Positions 10,707 to 19,126 of a stretch of DNA of 64,000 nt are shown one piece after another (positions within the stretch are counted from its first letter, which is position 1; each line of letters opens with the position of its first letter). The stretch is from NCBI GenBank assembly GCA_027493935.1, contig JAOSJV010000001.1, positions 1 through 64,000 on the forward strand, read 5' to 3'. The translations under genes and the position numbers were made by a program. The notes beneath the pieces were generated by a model that had not been told where the DNA came from, did not search any database, and saw only the letters and a list, made by a program, of their open reading frames with translations. This DNA is from Burkholderiales bacterium (GTDB lineage: Bacteria > Pseudomonadota > Gammaproteobacteria > Burkholderiales > SG8-39).

Positions 10707-11820
10707 TTGTATGACAAGGTGAGAATGTTGCATTTTTTGAGAGAGGCGTACAAGCGCTGCAAATCCAATGGAGGAAGCGCCGGGGCAGACGGGATTACAT
10801 TTGAAGATGTGGAGTCATACGGGGTGGAGAAGTTTCTTGGAGAGATAATAGAGGAACTTGAAAACAAAACCTACGAACCACAGCCGGTACTGAGAGTGTA
10901 CATACCTAAAACCAACGGTAAGACACGACCATTGGGAATCCCTGTGATAAAAGACAGGGTAGTGCAGATGAGTGTAAAGCTTGTAATAGAGCCGATATTC
11001 GAAGCAGACTTTGAAGATAGCTCCTACGGATTCCGACCGGGACGTTCAGCGGGCGATGCTGTGAGGAAAATCAAAGAAAGACTGCGAGAAGGGAAAACAG
11101 AGGTATTTGACGCAGACCTTAGTTCTTATTTTGACACAATACCGCACAAGGAATTGTTACTGTTAATAGGGATGAGGATAAGCGACAAGAACGTACTGCA
11201 CTTGATAAAAATGTGGTTAAAAGCACCGGTGGTAGAGGAAGGCAAACCAGGTGGCTGGAGGAAAAATAAGATAGGAACACCGCAGGGAAGCGTAATATCA
11301 CCATTATTAGCAAACATATATCTGCACATGCTCGATAAAGCAGTCAATAGAGAGAATGGGGTTTTCTATAAGTATGGGATAACAAATCATACGTTATGCG
11401 GATGATTGGGTACTGATGGCAAAGCGAATACCTCGTGAAGCATTAGACTATCTCAATAGGAAACACAAGAAATACTGGAACATAGAACCAAGCAAGAAAT
11501 CACAAAAGAAGGTTAGGGAAAAGATAGGAAACTACCTCAAGGGCAATGGGCATAAAGCGGCGGAAAAAGTAGCTAATGAATTGAATGCAATAACAAGAGG
11601 ATGGATAAATTATTTCACAATAAAGGGAGTAACGTATCCAAACAAGGTGAAAAGAGACCTACGATATTATCTTTTCAGGAGATTGACGAGATATTATAAG
11701 AGGAAAAGTCAGCGCAGGAGCAAGCTCTATAATCGGGGAGCGTTTAAGGAATTAGTCAATAGATATGGACTAATAGACCCGACAAAATATGTTCCTGTCA
11801 GACAACCTGTGAAAGCTTAA
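10707..11820 (+). pseudogene. ltrA: Group II intron reverse transcriptase/maturase, frameshifted and internally deleted
   Basis: The N-terminal fingers/palm is clear: [74 protein letters not shown] and [20 protein letters not shown]. The frame breaks between 11360 and 11383, just before the catalytic YADD, which reads [12 protein letters not shown] only in the next frame. After YADD the family's usual LTLN..KT..V / FDFLGF segment is missing, and the sequence jumps from ALDYLN to YWNIEPSKKSQKK, an in-frame deletion of roughly 40 codons. The C-terminal maturase X domain (GWINYFTI) remains. The start is TTG with a stop shortly upstream, so the first 40 or so residues are also lost. It is certainly inactive. 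Confidence 0.85.
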
Positions 11821-11990
11821 GAAGAAGACTGTCGGAAAGCCGTGTGCGGGAAAATCGCATGCACGGTTTGACGAGGGGGGCAGATGATAAGTATATGGCG
11901 GAGATATGGTGGCACTGGCGGAAAACCAGCCAGCAAACAGAGAAAACAAACTTCTGCCTAAATTCTCGTCGTCTGTTTCTACTCTACCGT
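11821..11990 (+). other. Group II intron 3' RNA region
   Basis: Directly after the maturase stop, 11834-11880 shows the hairpin-forming GAAAGCCGTGTGCGGG...CGCATGCACGGTTTGACGAGG signature seen downstream of bacterial group II intron ORFs. A further stem (CTGGCGGAAAACCAG) follows at about 11914-11930. The segment near 11970-11982 (TCTACTCTAC) could be the intron 3' end. Exact domain V boundaries cannot be fixed by eye. Confidence 0.5.
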
Positions 11991-12025
11991 TTATTCGTGG
12001 CTAAATAATTAAATGGAGAGAAAAT

Positions 12026-12241
12026 ATGTTTGATAGAATAACATTTGATTCTCAGATTATGGGTGGAAGAGCGTGTATTAGAGGTATGAGATTCCCGGTT
12101 TCTGTAATTGTTGGGCAAATTGCACATGGGGCTACTATTGAGGAGGTACTGGTTGACTATCCAGACCTGGAACGTGAAGATATACAGCAGGCATTAGAGT
12201 ATGCAGCGTGGTTGGCACAGGAGGAAGTCCATACGGTATAA
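12026..12241 (+). CDS. DUF433 antitoxin
   Basis: The protein is 71 residues, the full length expected for DUF433. Motifs are ITFDSQIMGGRACIRGMRFP near the start, then VGQIAHGATIEEVLVDYPDLE and IQQALEYAAW, a compact helix-turn-helix-like fold. The next gene is a DUF5615 PIN-like protein starting within 9 bp. This DUF433/DUF5615 layout is a recurrent predicted toxin-antitoxin pair. It should neutralise the neighbour and probably autoregulate; the regulatory part is inferred. Confidence 0.85.
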   Translation: MFDRITFDSQIMGGRACIRGMRFPVSVIVGQIAHGATIEEVLVDYPDLEREDIQQALEYAAWLAQEEVHTV

Positions 12242-12250
12242 GTGGTTAAA

Positions 12251-12634
12251 ATGAGATTTATTGCAGATATGGGTATTGCCATGAAGGTTGTTGAATGGCT
12301 AAGGGAAAACGGACACGATGCAGTGCATCTTCGGGAAGAAGGTTTACACAAACTTTCGGATAGGGAAATTTTTAAAAAAGCTGCCTCTGAGGGGCGTATT
12401 ATTTTGACTTTTGATTTAGATTTCGGAGAAATTATTGCCCTTTCTGAAGGAATATTAGTTAGTGTTATTCTTTTCCGACTTCGAAATACTCGCACACCAC
12501 ATGTCATGAAACGTCTTGAACATGTATTGGATGAATCTTGTGATTCGCTTAAAAGAGGGTCAGTTGTTGTTGTAGAAGAGACACGACATCGTATCCGTAA
12601 ATTACCCATAAAGACTGAAGAGGATTGGCGATAA
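12251..12634 (+). CDS. DUF5615 PIN-like toxin
   Basis: The family hallmark MRFIADMGIAMKVVEWLREN is followed by DAVHLREEG and by the acidic stretch IILTFDLDFGEI, which contains conserved PIN-like aspartates. Length (about 127 residues) fits the family. GTG at 12242 directly follows the DUF433 stop and would add three residues. I chose ATG 12251 because the family normally starts at M-K/R-F. The predicted role is a ribonuclease toxin paired with the upstream antitoxin. Both genes look intact. Confidence 0.8.
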   Translation: MRFIADMGIAMKVVEWLRENGHDAVHLREEGLHKLSDREIFKKAASEGRIILTFDLDFGEIIALSEGILVSVILFRLRNTRTPHVMKRLEHVLDESCDSLKRGSVVVVEETRHRIRKLPIKTEEDWR

Positions 12635-12699
12635 CAATGAAACCAATTATTTCTGTGGAGATCGGATTTTAGAAATGGTTTGGACACAGATGAACACTG

Positions 12700-12867
12700 A
12701 TGGACACGGATTATCGGCATATTAAATTTAAAGATCTGACCGAGAAGATTATCGAAATCTTCTTTAAAGTTTATAATAAACTTGGTTACGGTTTTCTGGA
12801 AAAAGTTTATGAAAATGCAATGATGATAGAATTCAAAAAAGAAGGCATTCACGCTGTATCACAATAA
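12700..12867 (+). pseudogene. GxxExxY protein, N-terminal fragment
   Basis: This frame of 55 residues contains LTEKIIEIFFKVYNKLGYGF and then LEKVYENAM, the hallmark G-x-x-E-x-x-Y region (GFLEKVY). The family is usually about 120-130 residues, so the C-terminal half is missing: the frame ends at TAA 12867. The ATG lies inside a dispersed GGACACGGAT-type repeat unit. The family function is not established. Confidence 0.65.
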
Positions 12868-13147
12868 TTATTTGTTGTTCGTGTAAATTTAGAAACCGTT
12901 CAAGATTACTGCCAAGCTATAGGACACAGATAAACGCAGATGGACACGGAGAAAGTATTTAAATGCACCTGTGAAAGATGGGATTTAGAGATTTGTCCCT
13001 TGGTTTTTGCATGTGCCTCTTTGGTTATGTGGCACACACTATGAAGAAAGGAAACGCAACCAATCTTCCCCTTTTGCCGTTGATTTCACATAATGATTTT
13101 GTTACTTTTGTGTTATGTATAAGTCTTACGACCTTATAAAAAACCCT
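12868..13147. other. Non-coding segment with dispersed repeat unit
   Basis: A GGACACAGATAAACGCAGAT type unit lies at about 12919-12945 and is followed by GGACACGGA, related to copies near 6412 and 12680. No gene is seen. Confidence 0.4.
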
Positions 13148-13436
13148 GAACCCAAAATCGGCGAAGAAGAGGCCCATAGAGTTCATTGAATCATTTAAGG
13201 GCGATATTGCTACGAAAACTGACCTTCAATTGCTAAAGATAGACATCGAAGGTAAGCTTGACAAACTCGATACAAAGATTGAATGGGTAAAGAGCGAGCT
13301 TGAGGGTAAAATCTAAAATTCCAGGCTTGATTTAATGGACAAAATCGGGGCGGCAAAGATAGATATGCTCAAATGGCTTTTTGGTTTCTGGATTACACTC
13401 ATGGGAACTATTATTGCCCTATGGTTATCCAAATAG
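13148..13436 (+). pseudogene. Degenerate coiled-coil membrane-anchored protein
   Basis: After a frame break near 13185 the sequence reads FIESFKGDIATKTDLQLLKI, DTKIEWVKSELEGKI, a TAA stop near 13313, then NSRLDLMDKIGAAKIDMLKW and a C-terminal hydrophobic helix LFGFWITLMGTIIALWL. The plan (coiled coil, then one C-terminal membrane helix) is the same as the intact neighbour at 13575-14036. It is a decayed paralogue with at least one frameshift and one nonsense codon. Confidence 0.6.
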
Positions 13437-13574
13437 CATCCTGCCTGAATTTTTTTGAGAAAATAACTAATAATGCCAACAGTTCTTAACATAGCGCCAA
13501 GCGCCTAAAAATCTGCCATAGTCAGAACTCTTACCGATGCACATTGCATGTTACTTTAAGATACGGAGGTTTTT

Positions 13575-14036
13575 ATGCCCATTATAAACACCCTTGAGAT
13601 TTACGAAGACTTAAAATCACAATTCAAAGAAGATGAGGCGCGCACTTTGACAAAGGCATTAGAAAAATCTTTGGAGGAATACCAAAAGAAGCAGGAAAGT
13701 TTTTTGGCAACAAAGGATGATATTGCTAAACTCCGTGAAGAGCTGAAAGACGATATAAATAGCTTAAGTTTAATAACAAAAAATGATATTGCCAATTTGC
13801 GAAGTGAACTGAAGGATGATATTGCCAATTTGCGAAGTGAACTGAAGGATGATATTACCAAATTCCAAATAGAAACGAAAAACGATATGACTAAACTTCG
13901 TGAAGAGCTGAAAGAAGATATTAATAAGGTAAGAAATGATCTTGCTAATGCAAAGGCCGAAATTATCAAGTGGTTATTTATATTCCTGATAGGTCAGGGA
14001 GCGACAATTATTAGTATTTTGAAGTTTATAAAGTGA
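13575..14036 (+). CDS. DUF1640-like coiled-coil protein with C-terminal membrane helix
   Basis: The 153-residue protein begins MPIINTLEIYEDLKSQF and is then nearly all heptad-like coiled coil built from repeated blocks (KDDIAKLREELKDDI, NDIANLRSELKDDI twice). It ends with a single hydrophobic segment WLFIFLIGQGATIISILKF that should anchor it in a membrane. A ribosome-binding site ACGGAGG precedes ATG 13575. The partial identity of adjacent DNA blocks shows recent internal duplication. The function is unknown; related DUF1640 proteins are membrane-linked coiled coils. Confidence 0.7.
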   Translation: MPIINTLEIYEDLKSQFKEDEARTLTKALEKSLEEYQKKQESFLATKDDIAKLREELKDDINSLSLITKNDIANLRSELKDDIANLRSELKDDITKFQIETKNDMTKLREELKEDINKVRNDLANAKAEIIKWLFIFLIGQGATIISILKFIK

Positions 14037-14053
14037 AAATAAGGAGGTTCGCC

Positions 14054-14602
14054 ATGACACCGGTTCTGGAAAATAAAAAGTACACCTATGAAGATTATTT
14101 GAAAATTTCTGATGATAAAAGGTACGAACTGATTGATGGAGAATTAATTATAACACCATTTCCGAGCACGAGGCATCAAAGGATTTCGAGGAAGATTGAA
14201 TTTGTTATTGAGAAATTTGTAGCAGATAATAATCTGGAGGAGGTCTTTGATGCTCCCTATGATGTTTATCTTGATGAAGAAAATGTTGTTCAGTCGGATA
14301 TCCTATTTGTTTCAAGAGACAGGTTGAGTATCATTGGTGAAAAGAATATCCAGGGATCACCTGACATGGTAATTAAGATAGTTTCTGAAAATAGCGCATA
14401 TAGAGATATTGTGCAAAAGAAAAATCTTTATGCGAGATTTGGTGTAAAGGAATACTGGATCGTGATACCGGAGACCTAAGAGATAGAAATCTATATGCTG
14501 GAAGAAAACCATTACCGGTTGTATAAGACATACGGGAAAAACGAATCTCTTGAATCGCCTGTGCTAAAGGGCTTAAGAATGGAGTTAAATAATATACTTT
14601 AG
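14054..14602 (+). pseudogene. Uma2-family (DUF820) endonuclease-like protein with an in-frame stop
   Basis: Residues 1-141 match the Uma2/PD-(D/E)XK-like family: YTYEDYLKISDDKRYELIDG, DVYLDEENVVQSDILFVS, PDMVIKIVSENSAYRD, KNLYARFGVKEYWIV. A TAA at 14477-14479 stops the frame after VIPET. The same frame continues EIEIYMLEENHYRLYKTYG to a final stop at 14602, giving the usual full length of about 182. One base change, or a sequencing error, explains this. ATG 14054 follows AAGGAGG and is 15 bp after the upstream stop, so the pair is cotranscribed. Confidence 0.7.
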
Positions 14603-15252
14603 AAACAAGCATATGACCAGTTGGTAGGCTAGCGTTAAAACCTCCAGCCCCCAATCGTCGCCAGGTATATTTGTTACCAAACCAACATCCCCTTTTAAAC
14701 CATACGGCTTTCCCGTAGTTAGCGACCCCTGCAGAGTTGCGCTATAGCAGAGAATGGACGTTAATACCATGCAAAGCATCTGGCGATCTCCAATTGTCAT
14801 TAGAATTTGTTTCGGATTTCGCGTTTCGTGAAGGTTGCAGTTTAATTCCAGTTGCAGGGTTTAATTATTTGGGGTGAAGTTCCGTTATAGGGAAAAATTG
14901 AAAAGGTCTGCCTTCCGGATCGGAGAAATTTATTCGGGAAAAAAGATTGCAGGCAGACCGCCGTTACGCCACCGCCATGCAGTCTGTCCCAAAAATAAAA
15001 ATGACAGGTGTAAGAGGTAGTTCCCATTCCCTCTCTTTTGTTTTTTTCTTGCTTCAAGGTAATTAATTATATAAAATCTTCAAATTATGCAAAAAAGCAA
15101 ATGTACCTATTTTACCGAAATACCAACAGGCTTGTTTTACGGCATTTCGATAAAAAATACAGTGTTTTTATTCTTTTTTTCTGTAGTTTACAGCGGTAGT
15201 AAATTTTTCGGGTATGTCGCAAATTTTTGACTTTGTTGTGTTTGCGGTTTTT
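14603..15252. other. Long gene-free stretch before the tRNA cluster
   Basis: I see no supported gene. An inverted pair GGTCTGCC (14910-14917) / GGCAGACC (14953-14960) could fold around a 35-base loop. Minus-strand frames of 71-93 codons have no recognisable domain and no ribosome-binding site. Confidence 0.35.
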
Positions 15253-15329
<77 letters not shown>

Positions 15330-15362
15330 TATTCATTTCAGCTAAGCCTTATATACATTTGT

Positions 15363-15440
15363 GGTGAGCGTAGCTCAGTTGGTTAGAGCATTAGACTGTG
15401 GCTCTAAGGGTCGCGGGTTCGAATCCCGTCGCTCACCCCA
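15363..15440 (+). tRNA. tRNA-His (anticodon GTG)
   Basis: Acceptor GTGAGCG pairs with CGCTCAC. An extra G at -1 (15363) faces C73, as required for tRNA-His. The anticodon loop is CTGTGGC, giving GTG. The T arm is GCGGGTTCGAATCCCGT. CCA is encoded. Confidence 0.95.
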
Positions 15441-15582
15441 TTTTTTTCAATTCCTGATTGATACATTCTTTCGTTATTCTTTAATAATAAAAGAACCAGC
15501 GTTTTAAATACATTAAGTGTCTATTAGCGGTTTTGGACGCCATATTTATTTCGTGATAGAATTTTTGCGGGGTGAAATCAGG

Positions 15583-15610
15583 TTGACATTTGTCCTATCT
15601 TCTATATAAT
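15583..15610 (+). promoter_or_regulatory. Sigma-70 promoter for the tRNA-Arg/tRNA-Lys pair
   Basis: TTGACA (15583-15588), a 16-bp spacer and TATAAT (15605-15610) form a perfect consensus pair. It lies 65 bp upstream of the tRNA-Arg(TCG) gene. Confidence 0.8.
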
Positions 15611-15675
15611 TGCGACTTTGTTTTATTGTCCAATTTTGATGTATGAACGACTGCGCCGGCATTGCGTCTTTTTTT

Positions 15676-15752
15676 GCGCTCGTAGCTCAATTGGATAGAG
15701 TGGTGGACTTCGAATCCAAAGGTTGCAGGTTCAAGTCCTGCCGGGCGCGCCA
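15676..15752 (+). tRNA. tRNA-Arg (anticodon TCG)
   Basis: Acceptor GCGCTCG/CGGGCGC includes one T-G wobble. The anticodon loop CTTCGAA gives TCG, reading CGA codons. The T arm is GCAGGTTCAAGTCCTGC. CCA is encoded. Confidence 0.93.
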
Positions 15753-15782
15753 TTCTTAAATTTTTTCAATAAATAACCTTTT

Positions 15783-15855
15783 GCGCCCTTAGCTCAGATG
15801 GTAGAGCAACTGACTCTTAATCAGTGGGTCGGAGGTTCGATCCCTCCAGGGCGCA
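15783..15855 (+). tRNA. tRNA-Lys (anticodon CTT)
   Basis: Acceptor GCGCCCT/AGGGCGC, anticodon loop CTCTTAA with anticodon CTT, and T arm GGAGGTTCGATCCCTCC. CCA is not encoded. It shares the strong promoter upstream of tRNA-Arg(TCG). Confidence 0.95.
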
Positions 15856-16151
15856 TCAATAAGATTGCCGTTTTTAGTACGTCGGGCATATCGTTTAATA
15901 GAAATTAAAACAGTACCATTACTATGAGGGCATTGAAAACTCAATACCTTGCAAATGTAAGATTTAAGACTGCTCAGTCGTTGTTTATAATGAAAGACAA
16001 TAGATCTCTGTTTTAGTGAAACGCGATACCGGCTTTGTAAAATTGCAAGAAATATTTAAACGTAATTGCTGTTTATTCGGTTGATATATTTTTATGCCGC
16101 AATTGTAATTTTAATTGAGAAATTTTATTTCTTGATTTTAAACAGAGGTCT

Positions 16152-16234
16152 GCGAGGGTGGCGGAACTGGCAGACGCGCAAGACTTAGGATCTTGTACCT
16201 TAACGGTGTGGGGGTTCGATTCCCCCCCCTCGCA
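16152..16234 (+). tRNA. tRNA-Leu (anticodon TAG)
   Basis: Acceptor GCGAGGG/CCCTCGC, D arm GGCGGAACTGGCAGACGC, anticodon loop CTTAGGA giving TAG, and a long variable arm (TACCTTAACGGTG) of class II type. CCA is not encoded. Confidence 0.95.
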
Positions 16235-16254
16235 TAAATATGCGAATATAAAAA

Positions 16255-16329
16255 GCGGGTGTAGCTCAGTGGTAGAGCATCACGTTGCCAACGTGAATGT
16301 CGTGGGTTCGAGCCCCATCACCCGCTCCA
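16255..16329 (+). tRNA. tRNA-Gly (anticodon GCC)
   Basis: Acceptor GCGGGTG/CACCCGC, anticodon loop TTGCCAA giving GCC, and T arm GTGGGTTCGAGCCCCAT. CCA is encoded. It lies 37 bp upstream of tig and may share its transcript. Confidence 0.95.
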
Positions 16330-16366
16330 ATTTTTTAGCAAGTGTTAGAATACGGAATGATGAATC

Positions 16367-17674
16367 ATGAATATAACAATTGAAAATGCAGGGCCTTGTA
16401 AGAAGCTTTTAAAGTTTGAAATTCCCAAAGAAGCAATAGAAAGCGAATTAGAGAAAAAGACGCTGGAAGCCTGTAGTTCTGTACAGCTTCCAGGTTTTCG
16501 AAAAGGACACGTACCCAGAAAACTGGTTGAGAAACGATTCGAAACCCAAATCAAAGAAGATGTGAAGCAATCCCTCATAAGCGAATCGTATGAAAAGGCA
16601 TTAGAAGAAAACAAAATCGAACCTGTAGGCGAACCTAAATTTGACCCTGAGTTCGGAAATTTGAATCTTGAAATCGGGAAACCGCTCACCTTTGACGTTA
16701 CGCTTGAAGTTTTGCCTGTATTTGAAGTAGGCCAATATAAAGGTTTACAGTTAAAGAAGAAGGCGATCGATGTGTCTGAAGAAGAAATTGATAAGCTCCT
16801 AAAAGAATTGGCGCTGCAAAAAGCGCAATTTACTGTTGTGAGTGGTGGAGGTATAGAAGAAAAGGATCTTATTATTTGTGACTGCAAAGTTGAAGTAAAT
16901 GGTATAACTGTTTTTGAAGACAATGACATAGAAGTCAGTGTTGTAGACGGAAGCAAAATTGCTCATACGGAAATCCCTGAGTTGGTAAAATATTTAAAAG
17001 GAAATACAACTGGTGCCACATGTACGATTAATGTTGTATTATCTGATACGTTCAACATAAAAGAATATCGTGGAAAAGAAGCAAGTATAAAACTTGTGGT
17101 TAATGAGATAAAACGTTTAAGCCCTCCGGAAATAGATGAGGATCTTGCCAAAACCTTAAATTTTAAATCACTGGAAGACTTAAAATTAAATGCCAGAAAG
17201 CGCCTGGAAATAAATAAGAATATCTGGGCAGAAAACGATTTGAGGACGCAGATTCTTGATACACTTTTGGCTCAAACACAATTTGATCTGCCGAAGGACT
17301 TTATTAACAAACATGCAGAAGAAAGGGTATATAAGCATCAGCTTGATTTGGTAAAAAGAGGCGTTCCGTTTGAAGAGGTTCAAAAACAAACTGAATCAAT
17401 GAAAAGCGCTTCAGAAGAATCCGTAGTGAAAGAATTAAAGGCATCGCTTATAATTGAGTATATTGCGAAAAAAGAAAAAATATTTGTAACTGAAAACGAA
17501 GTTGAACAACGAATAGTGGAAATTGCATATTCTTATAACACAGATAAAAAAGTTGTTCGAAAACAACTGGAAACACAGGGAAACTTATCTTATTTACGGA
17601 ACGAAATGCGGGAAGATAAGACATTGGCTTTTTTGTTAAAGGAAGCAAAAATTGAACAGGAAGCAGCGAAATAA
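16367..17674 (+). CDS. tig: Trigger factor (ribosome-associated chaperone and prolyl isomerase)
   Basis: Trigger factor binds the ribosome exit tunnel and shields nascent chains. The N-terminal ribosome-binding signature LPGFRKGHVPRKLVEKRF is at about residues 39-56. The central PPIase-like region follows (DLIICDCKVEVNG to the NEIKRLSPPEIDED linker, about 165-265). The helical C-terminal chaperone arms fill the rest. The length of 435 is standard. The PPIase domain is divergent. The classic tig-clpP order is present, with clpP starting 31 bp downstream. ATG 16367 lacks a strong ribosome-binding site. Confidence 0.93.
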   Translation: MNITIENAGPCKKLLKFEIPKEAIESELEKKTLEACSSVQLPGFRKGHVPRKLVEKRFETQIKEDVKQSLISESYEKALEENKIEPVGEPKFDPEFGNLNLEIGKPLTFDVTLEVLPVFEVGQYKGLQLKKKAIDVSEEEIDKLLKELALQKAQFTVVSGGGIEEKDLIICDCKVEVNGITVFEDNDIEVSVVDGSKIAHTEIPELVKYLKGNTTGATCTINVVLSDTFNIKEYRGKEASIKLVVNEIKRLSPPEIDEDLAKTLNFKSLEDLKLNARKRLEINKNIWAENDLRTQILDTLLAQTQFDLPKDFINKHAEERVYKHQLDLVKRGVPFEEVQKQTESMKSASEESVVKELKASLIIEYIAKKEKIFVTENEVEQRIVEIAYSYNTDKKVVRKQLETQGNLSYLRNEMREDKTLAFLLKEAKIEQEAAK

Positions 17675-17704
17675 TTTCTGATTTATTAACCTAAAGGAGT
17701 TTTT

Positions 17705-18379
17705 GTGTATAAAGATTATTTGTCGCGTTTAGAAAATGGTGCGTTTCCGGATGTTTCTCCACAAATGAAACAAGGGGCGCTTTTTGTTCCGTATGTTGTG
17801 GAAAAAACGGGGCATGGAGAAAGACATTATGATATTTTCTCGCGGTTACTTAAAGATCGTATAATTTTTATCGGATCAGCCATTGAAGATACGTTAACAA
17901 ATTTAGTTATAGCACAGATACTCTTTCTTCAGAATGAAAACAAAAATCAGGATATTAATATTTATATTAACTCGCCCGGAGGATCCATAACTGCTGGTTT
18001 AGCTATCTACGACACGATGCAATTTGTACAATGCGATGTTGCCACTTTCTGTATTGGGCAGGCATACAGCATGGCTGCTATTCTCCTTGCAGGTGGCACA
18101 AAAAACAAAAGATTTGGTCTCCCCCATACACGTATCATGTTGCACCAACCTTGGGGAGGAATGCGGGGTACTGCGACTGACATTAGCATCCAGGCGGAAG
18201 AAATTCTGAAAATGAAAAAGTGTTTAAACGAAATCCTTGTAAAACATACAGGACAGCCTTTGGAACGTATAGAGGCAGATGTTGACCGCGACTTTTACAT
18301 GTCATCACATGATGCAAAAGAATATGGTTTGATTGATGAAGTAATTGAATCGCTACGAGATAAGAAGGAGAAGGAATAA
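17705..18379 (+). CDS. clpP: ATP-dependent Clp protease proteolytic subunit
   Basis: ClpP forms the tetradecameric peptidase chamber that works with ClpX/ClpA. The serine is in [14 protein letters not shown] (about residue 115), histidine in [11 protein letters not shown] (about 140), and aspartate in [20 protein letters not shown] (about 190). [18 protein letters not shown] marks the handle entry. Two positions are unusual: Tyr-Ser-Met where most ClpPs have Ala-Ser-Met, and Trp in HQPWGG where Leu/Ser is usual. All three catalytic residues are kept. The start is GTG 17705 after AAAGGAG. No clpX follows, unlike the common tig-clpP-clpX order. Confidence 0.93.
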   Translation: MYKDYLSRLENGAFPDVSPQMKQGALFVPYVVEKTGHGERHYDIFSRLLKDRIIFIGSAIEDTLTNLVIAQILFLQNENKNQDINIYINSPGGSITAGLAIYDTMQFVQCDVATFCIGQAYSMAAILLAGGTKNKRFGLPHTRIMLHQPWGGMRGTATDISIQAEEILKMKKCLNEILVKHTGQPLERIEADVDRDFYMSSHDAKEYGLIDEVIESLRDKKEKE

Positions 18380-18465
18380 GTATTTTGCAATGCAGAAATA
18401 TTTTGACAAAACACAAGTATAGATCGTGACTTTTATTTTTAAGTTTTTTTAAAGGAGGAATGTTG

Positions 18466-18798
18466 ATGCATAGAGTGCAAAAACGCGTAATGGTTGTTTT
18501 GTTAATGTTTGCAGTAGCCTTTATCGTAGGTCAGGGTAACGTTAGTTTTGCAAAGGCGAAGCTGCAAGGGCATGTAAATATTAATACGGCAACTGAGGCG
18601 CAATTGGCAATGTTGCCGGGCATTGGTGAAAAACTGGCAAAAGAAATAGTTGCGTATAGAACAAAAATAGGACCTTTCAAAACAACCGGAGATATTATAA
18701 AAGTAAAAGGACTAAAAGATAAAAAGTTTGAAAAATTTAAAGATTTTATAATTTTGGAAGGTGAAACAACGATAGAAGAGATAAAAGAGAAGAAGTGA
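18466..18798 (+). CDS. ComEA-like helix-hairpin-helix protein, exported
   Basis: An N-terminal signal peptide or anchor (VMVVLLMFAVAFIVGQGNVSFA) precedes a single ComEA domain: HVNINTATEAQLAMLPGIGE with two helix-hairpin-helix motifs (LPGIGEKLAKEIVAYR, IIKVKGLKDKKFEKF). ComEA proteins bind double-stranded DNA in the periplasm or at the cell surface during DNA uptake; stand-alone versions have less certain roles. AAAGGAGG at 18451-18458 fits ATG 18466 better than ATG 18460. A terminator follows. Confidence 0.8.
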   Translation: MHRVQKRVMVVLLMFAVAFIVGQGNVSFAKAKLQGHVNINTATEAQLAMLPGIGEKLAKEIVAYRTKIGPFKTTGDIIKVKGLKDKKFEKFKDFIILEGETTIEEIKEKK

Positions 18799-18847
18799 TT
18801 ACCTTTTAAAGAATAAATACAATACGAATCTTAGATAGTAAAAAAAG

Positions 18848-18880
18848 AAGGGACGTCCAAAACAGGCGTCCCTTTTTTGT
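18848..18880 (+). terminator. Rho-independent terminator after the ComEA-like gene
   Basis: Stem GGGACG / CGTCCC (18851-18856 and 18868-18873), extended by AA/TT pairs, is followed by a T6 run. It lies about 50 bp after the stop. Confidence 0.85.
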
Positions 18881-19126
18881 TTTACGGTGTAAGGTTGTTG
18901 TAATTAACAAATAGTTGTGACTATTCAGCGTAATCTATTAAACTACCGGAGCACAACTCGTTCTCAAACCTTGTACTGAACATAGTGAAGTATCTGATTG
19001 GGTACGTAATGGCAATGGAAACTTCATTCGTTGGTTCAGGTTTGTAACCTGAACCAAACGTTTTATCCCTTCAATCCAATCTTCTATCAGCAGAACAAAT
19101 GACAAATAAATTCCAAATTCCAACCA
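18881..19126. other. Gene-free stretch with a small hairpin
   Basis: Only a hairpin at about 19032-19056 (GGTTCAGGTT / AACCTGAACC) stands out. The same GGTTGCAACCTGAACC wording appears at 20664-20680. No gene is seen. Confidence 0.4.

Noticed and set aside
14585-14800. Minus-strand frame of 71 codons (LTTGKPYGLKGDVGLVTNIP...)
   Set aside because: The wording looks protein-like in part, but there is no ribosome-binding site, no known domain, and it overlaps the tail of the Uma2 gene. Kept as non-coding.
16158-16370. A 70-codon frame across the tRNA-Leu and tRNA-Gly genes
   Set aside because: It is a reading of two tRNA genes, a well-known false ORF pattern.
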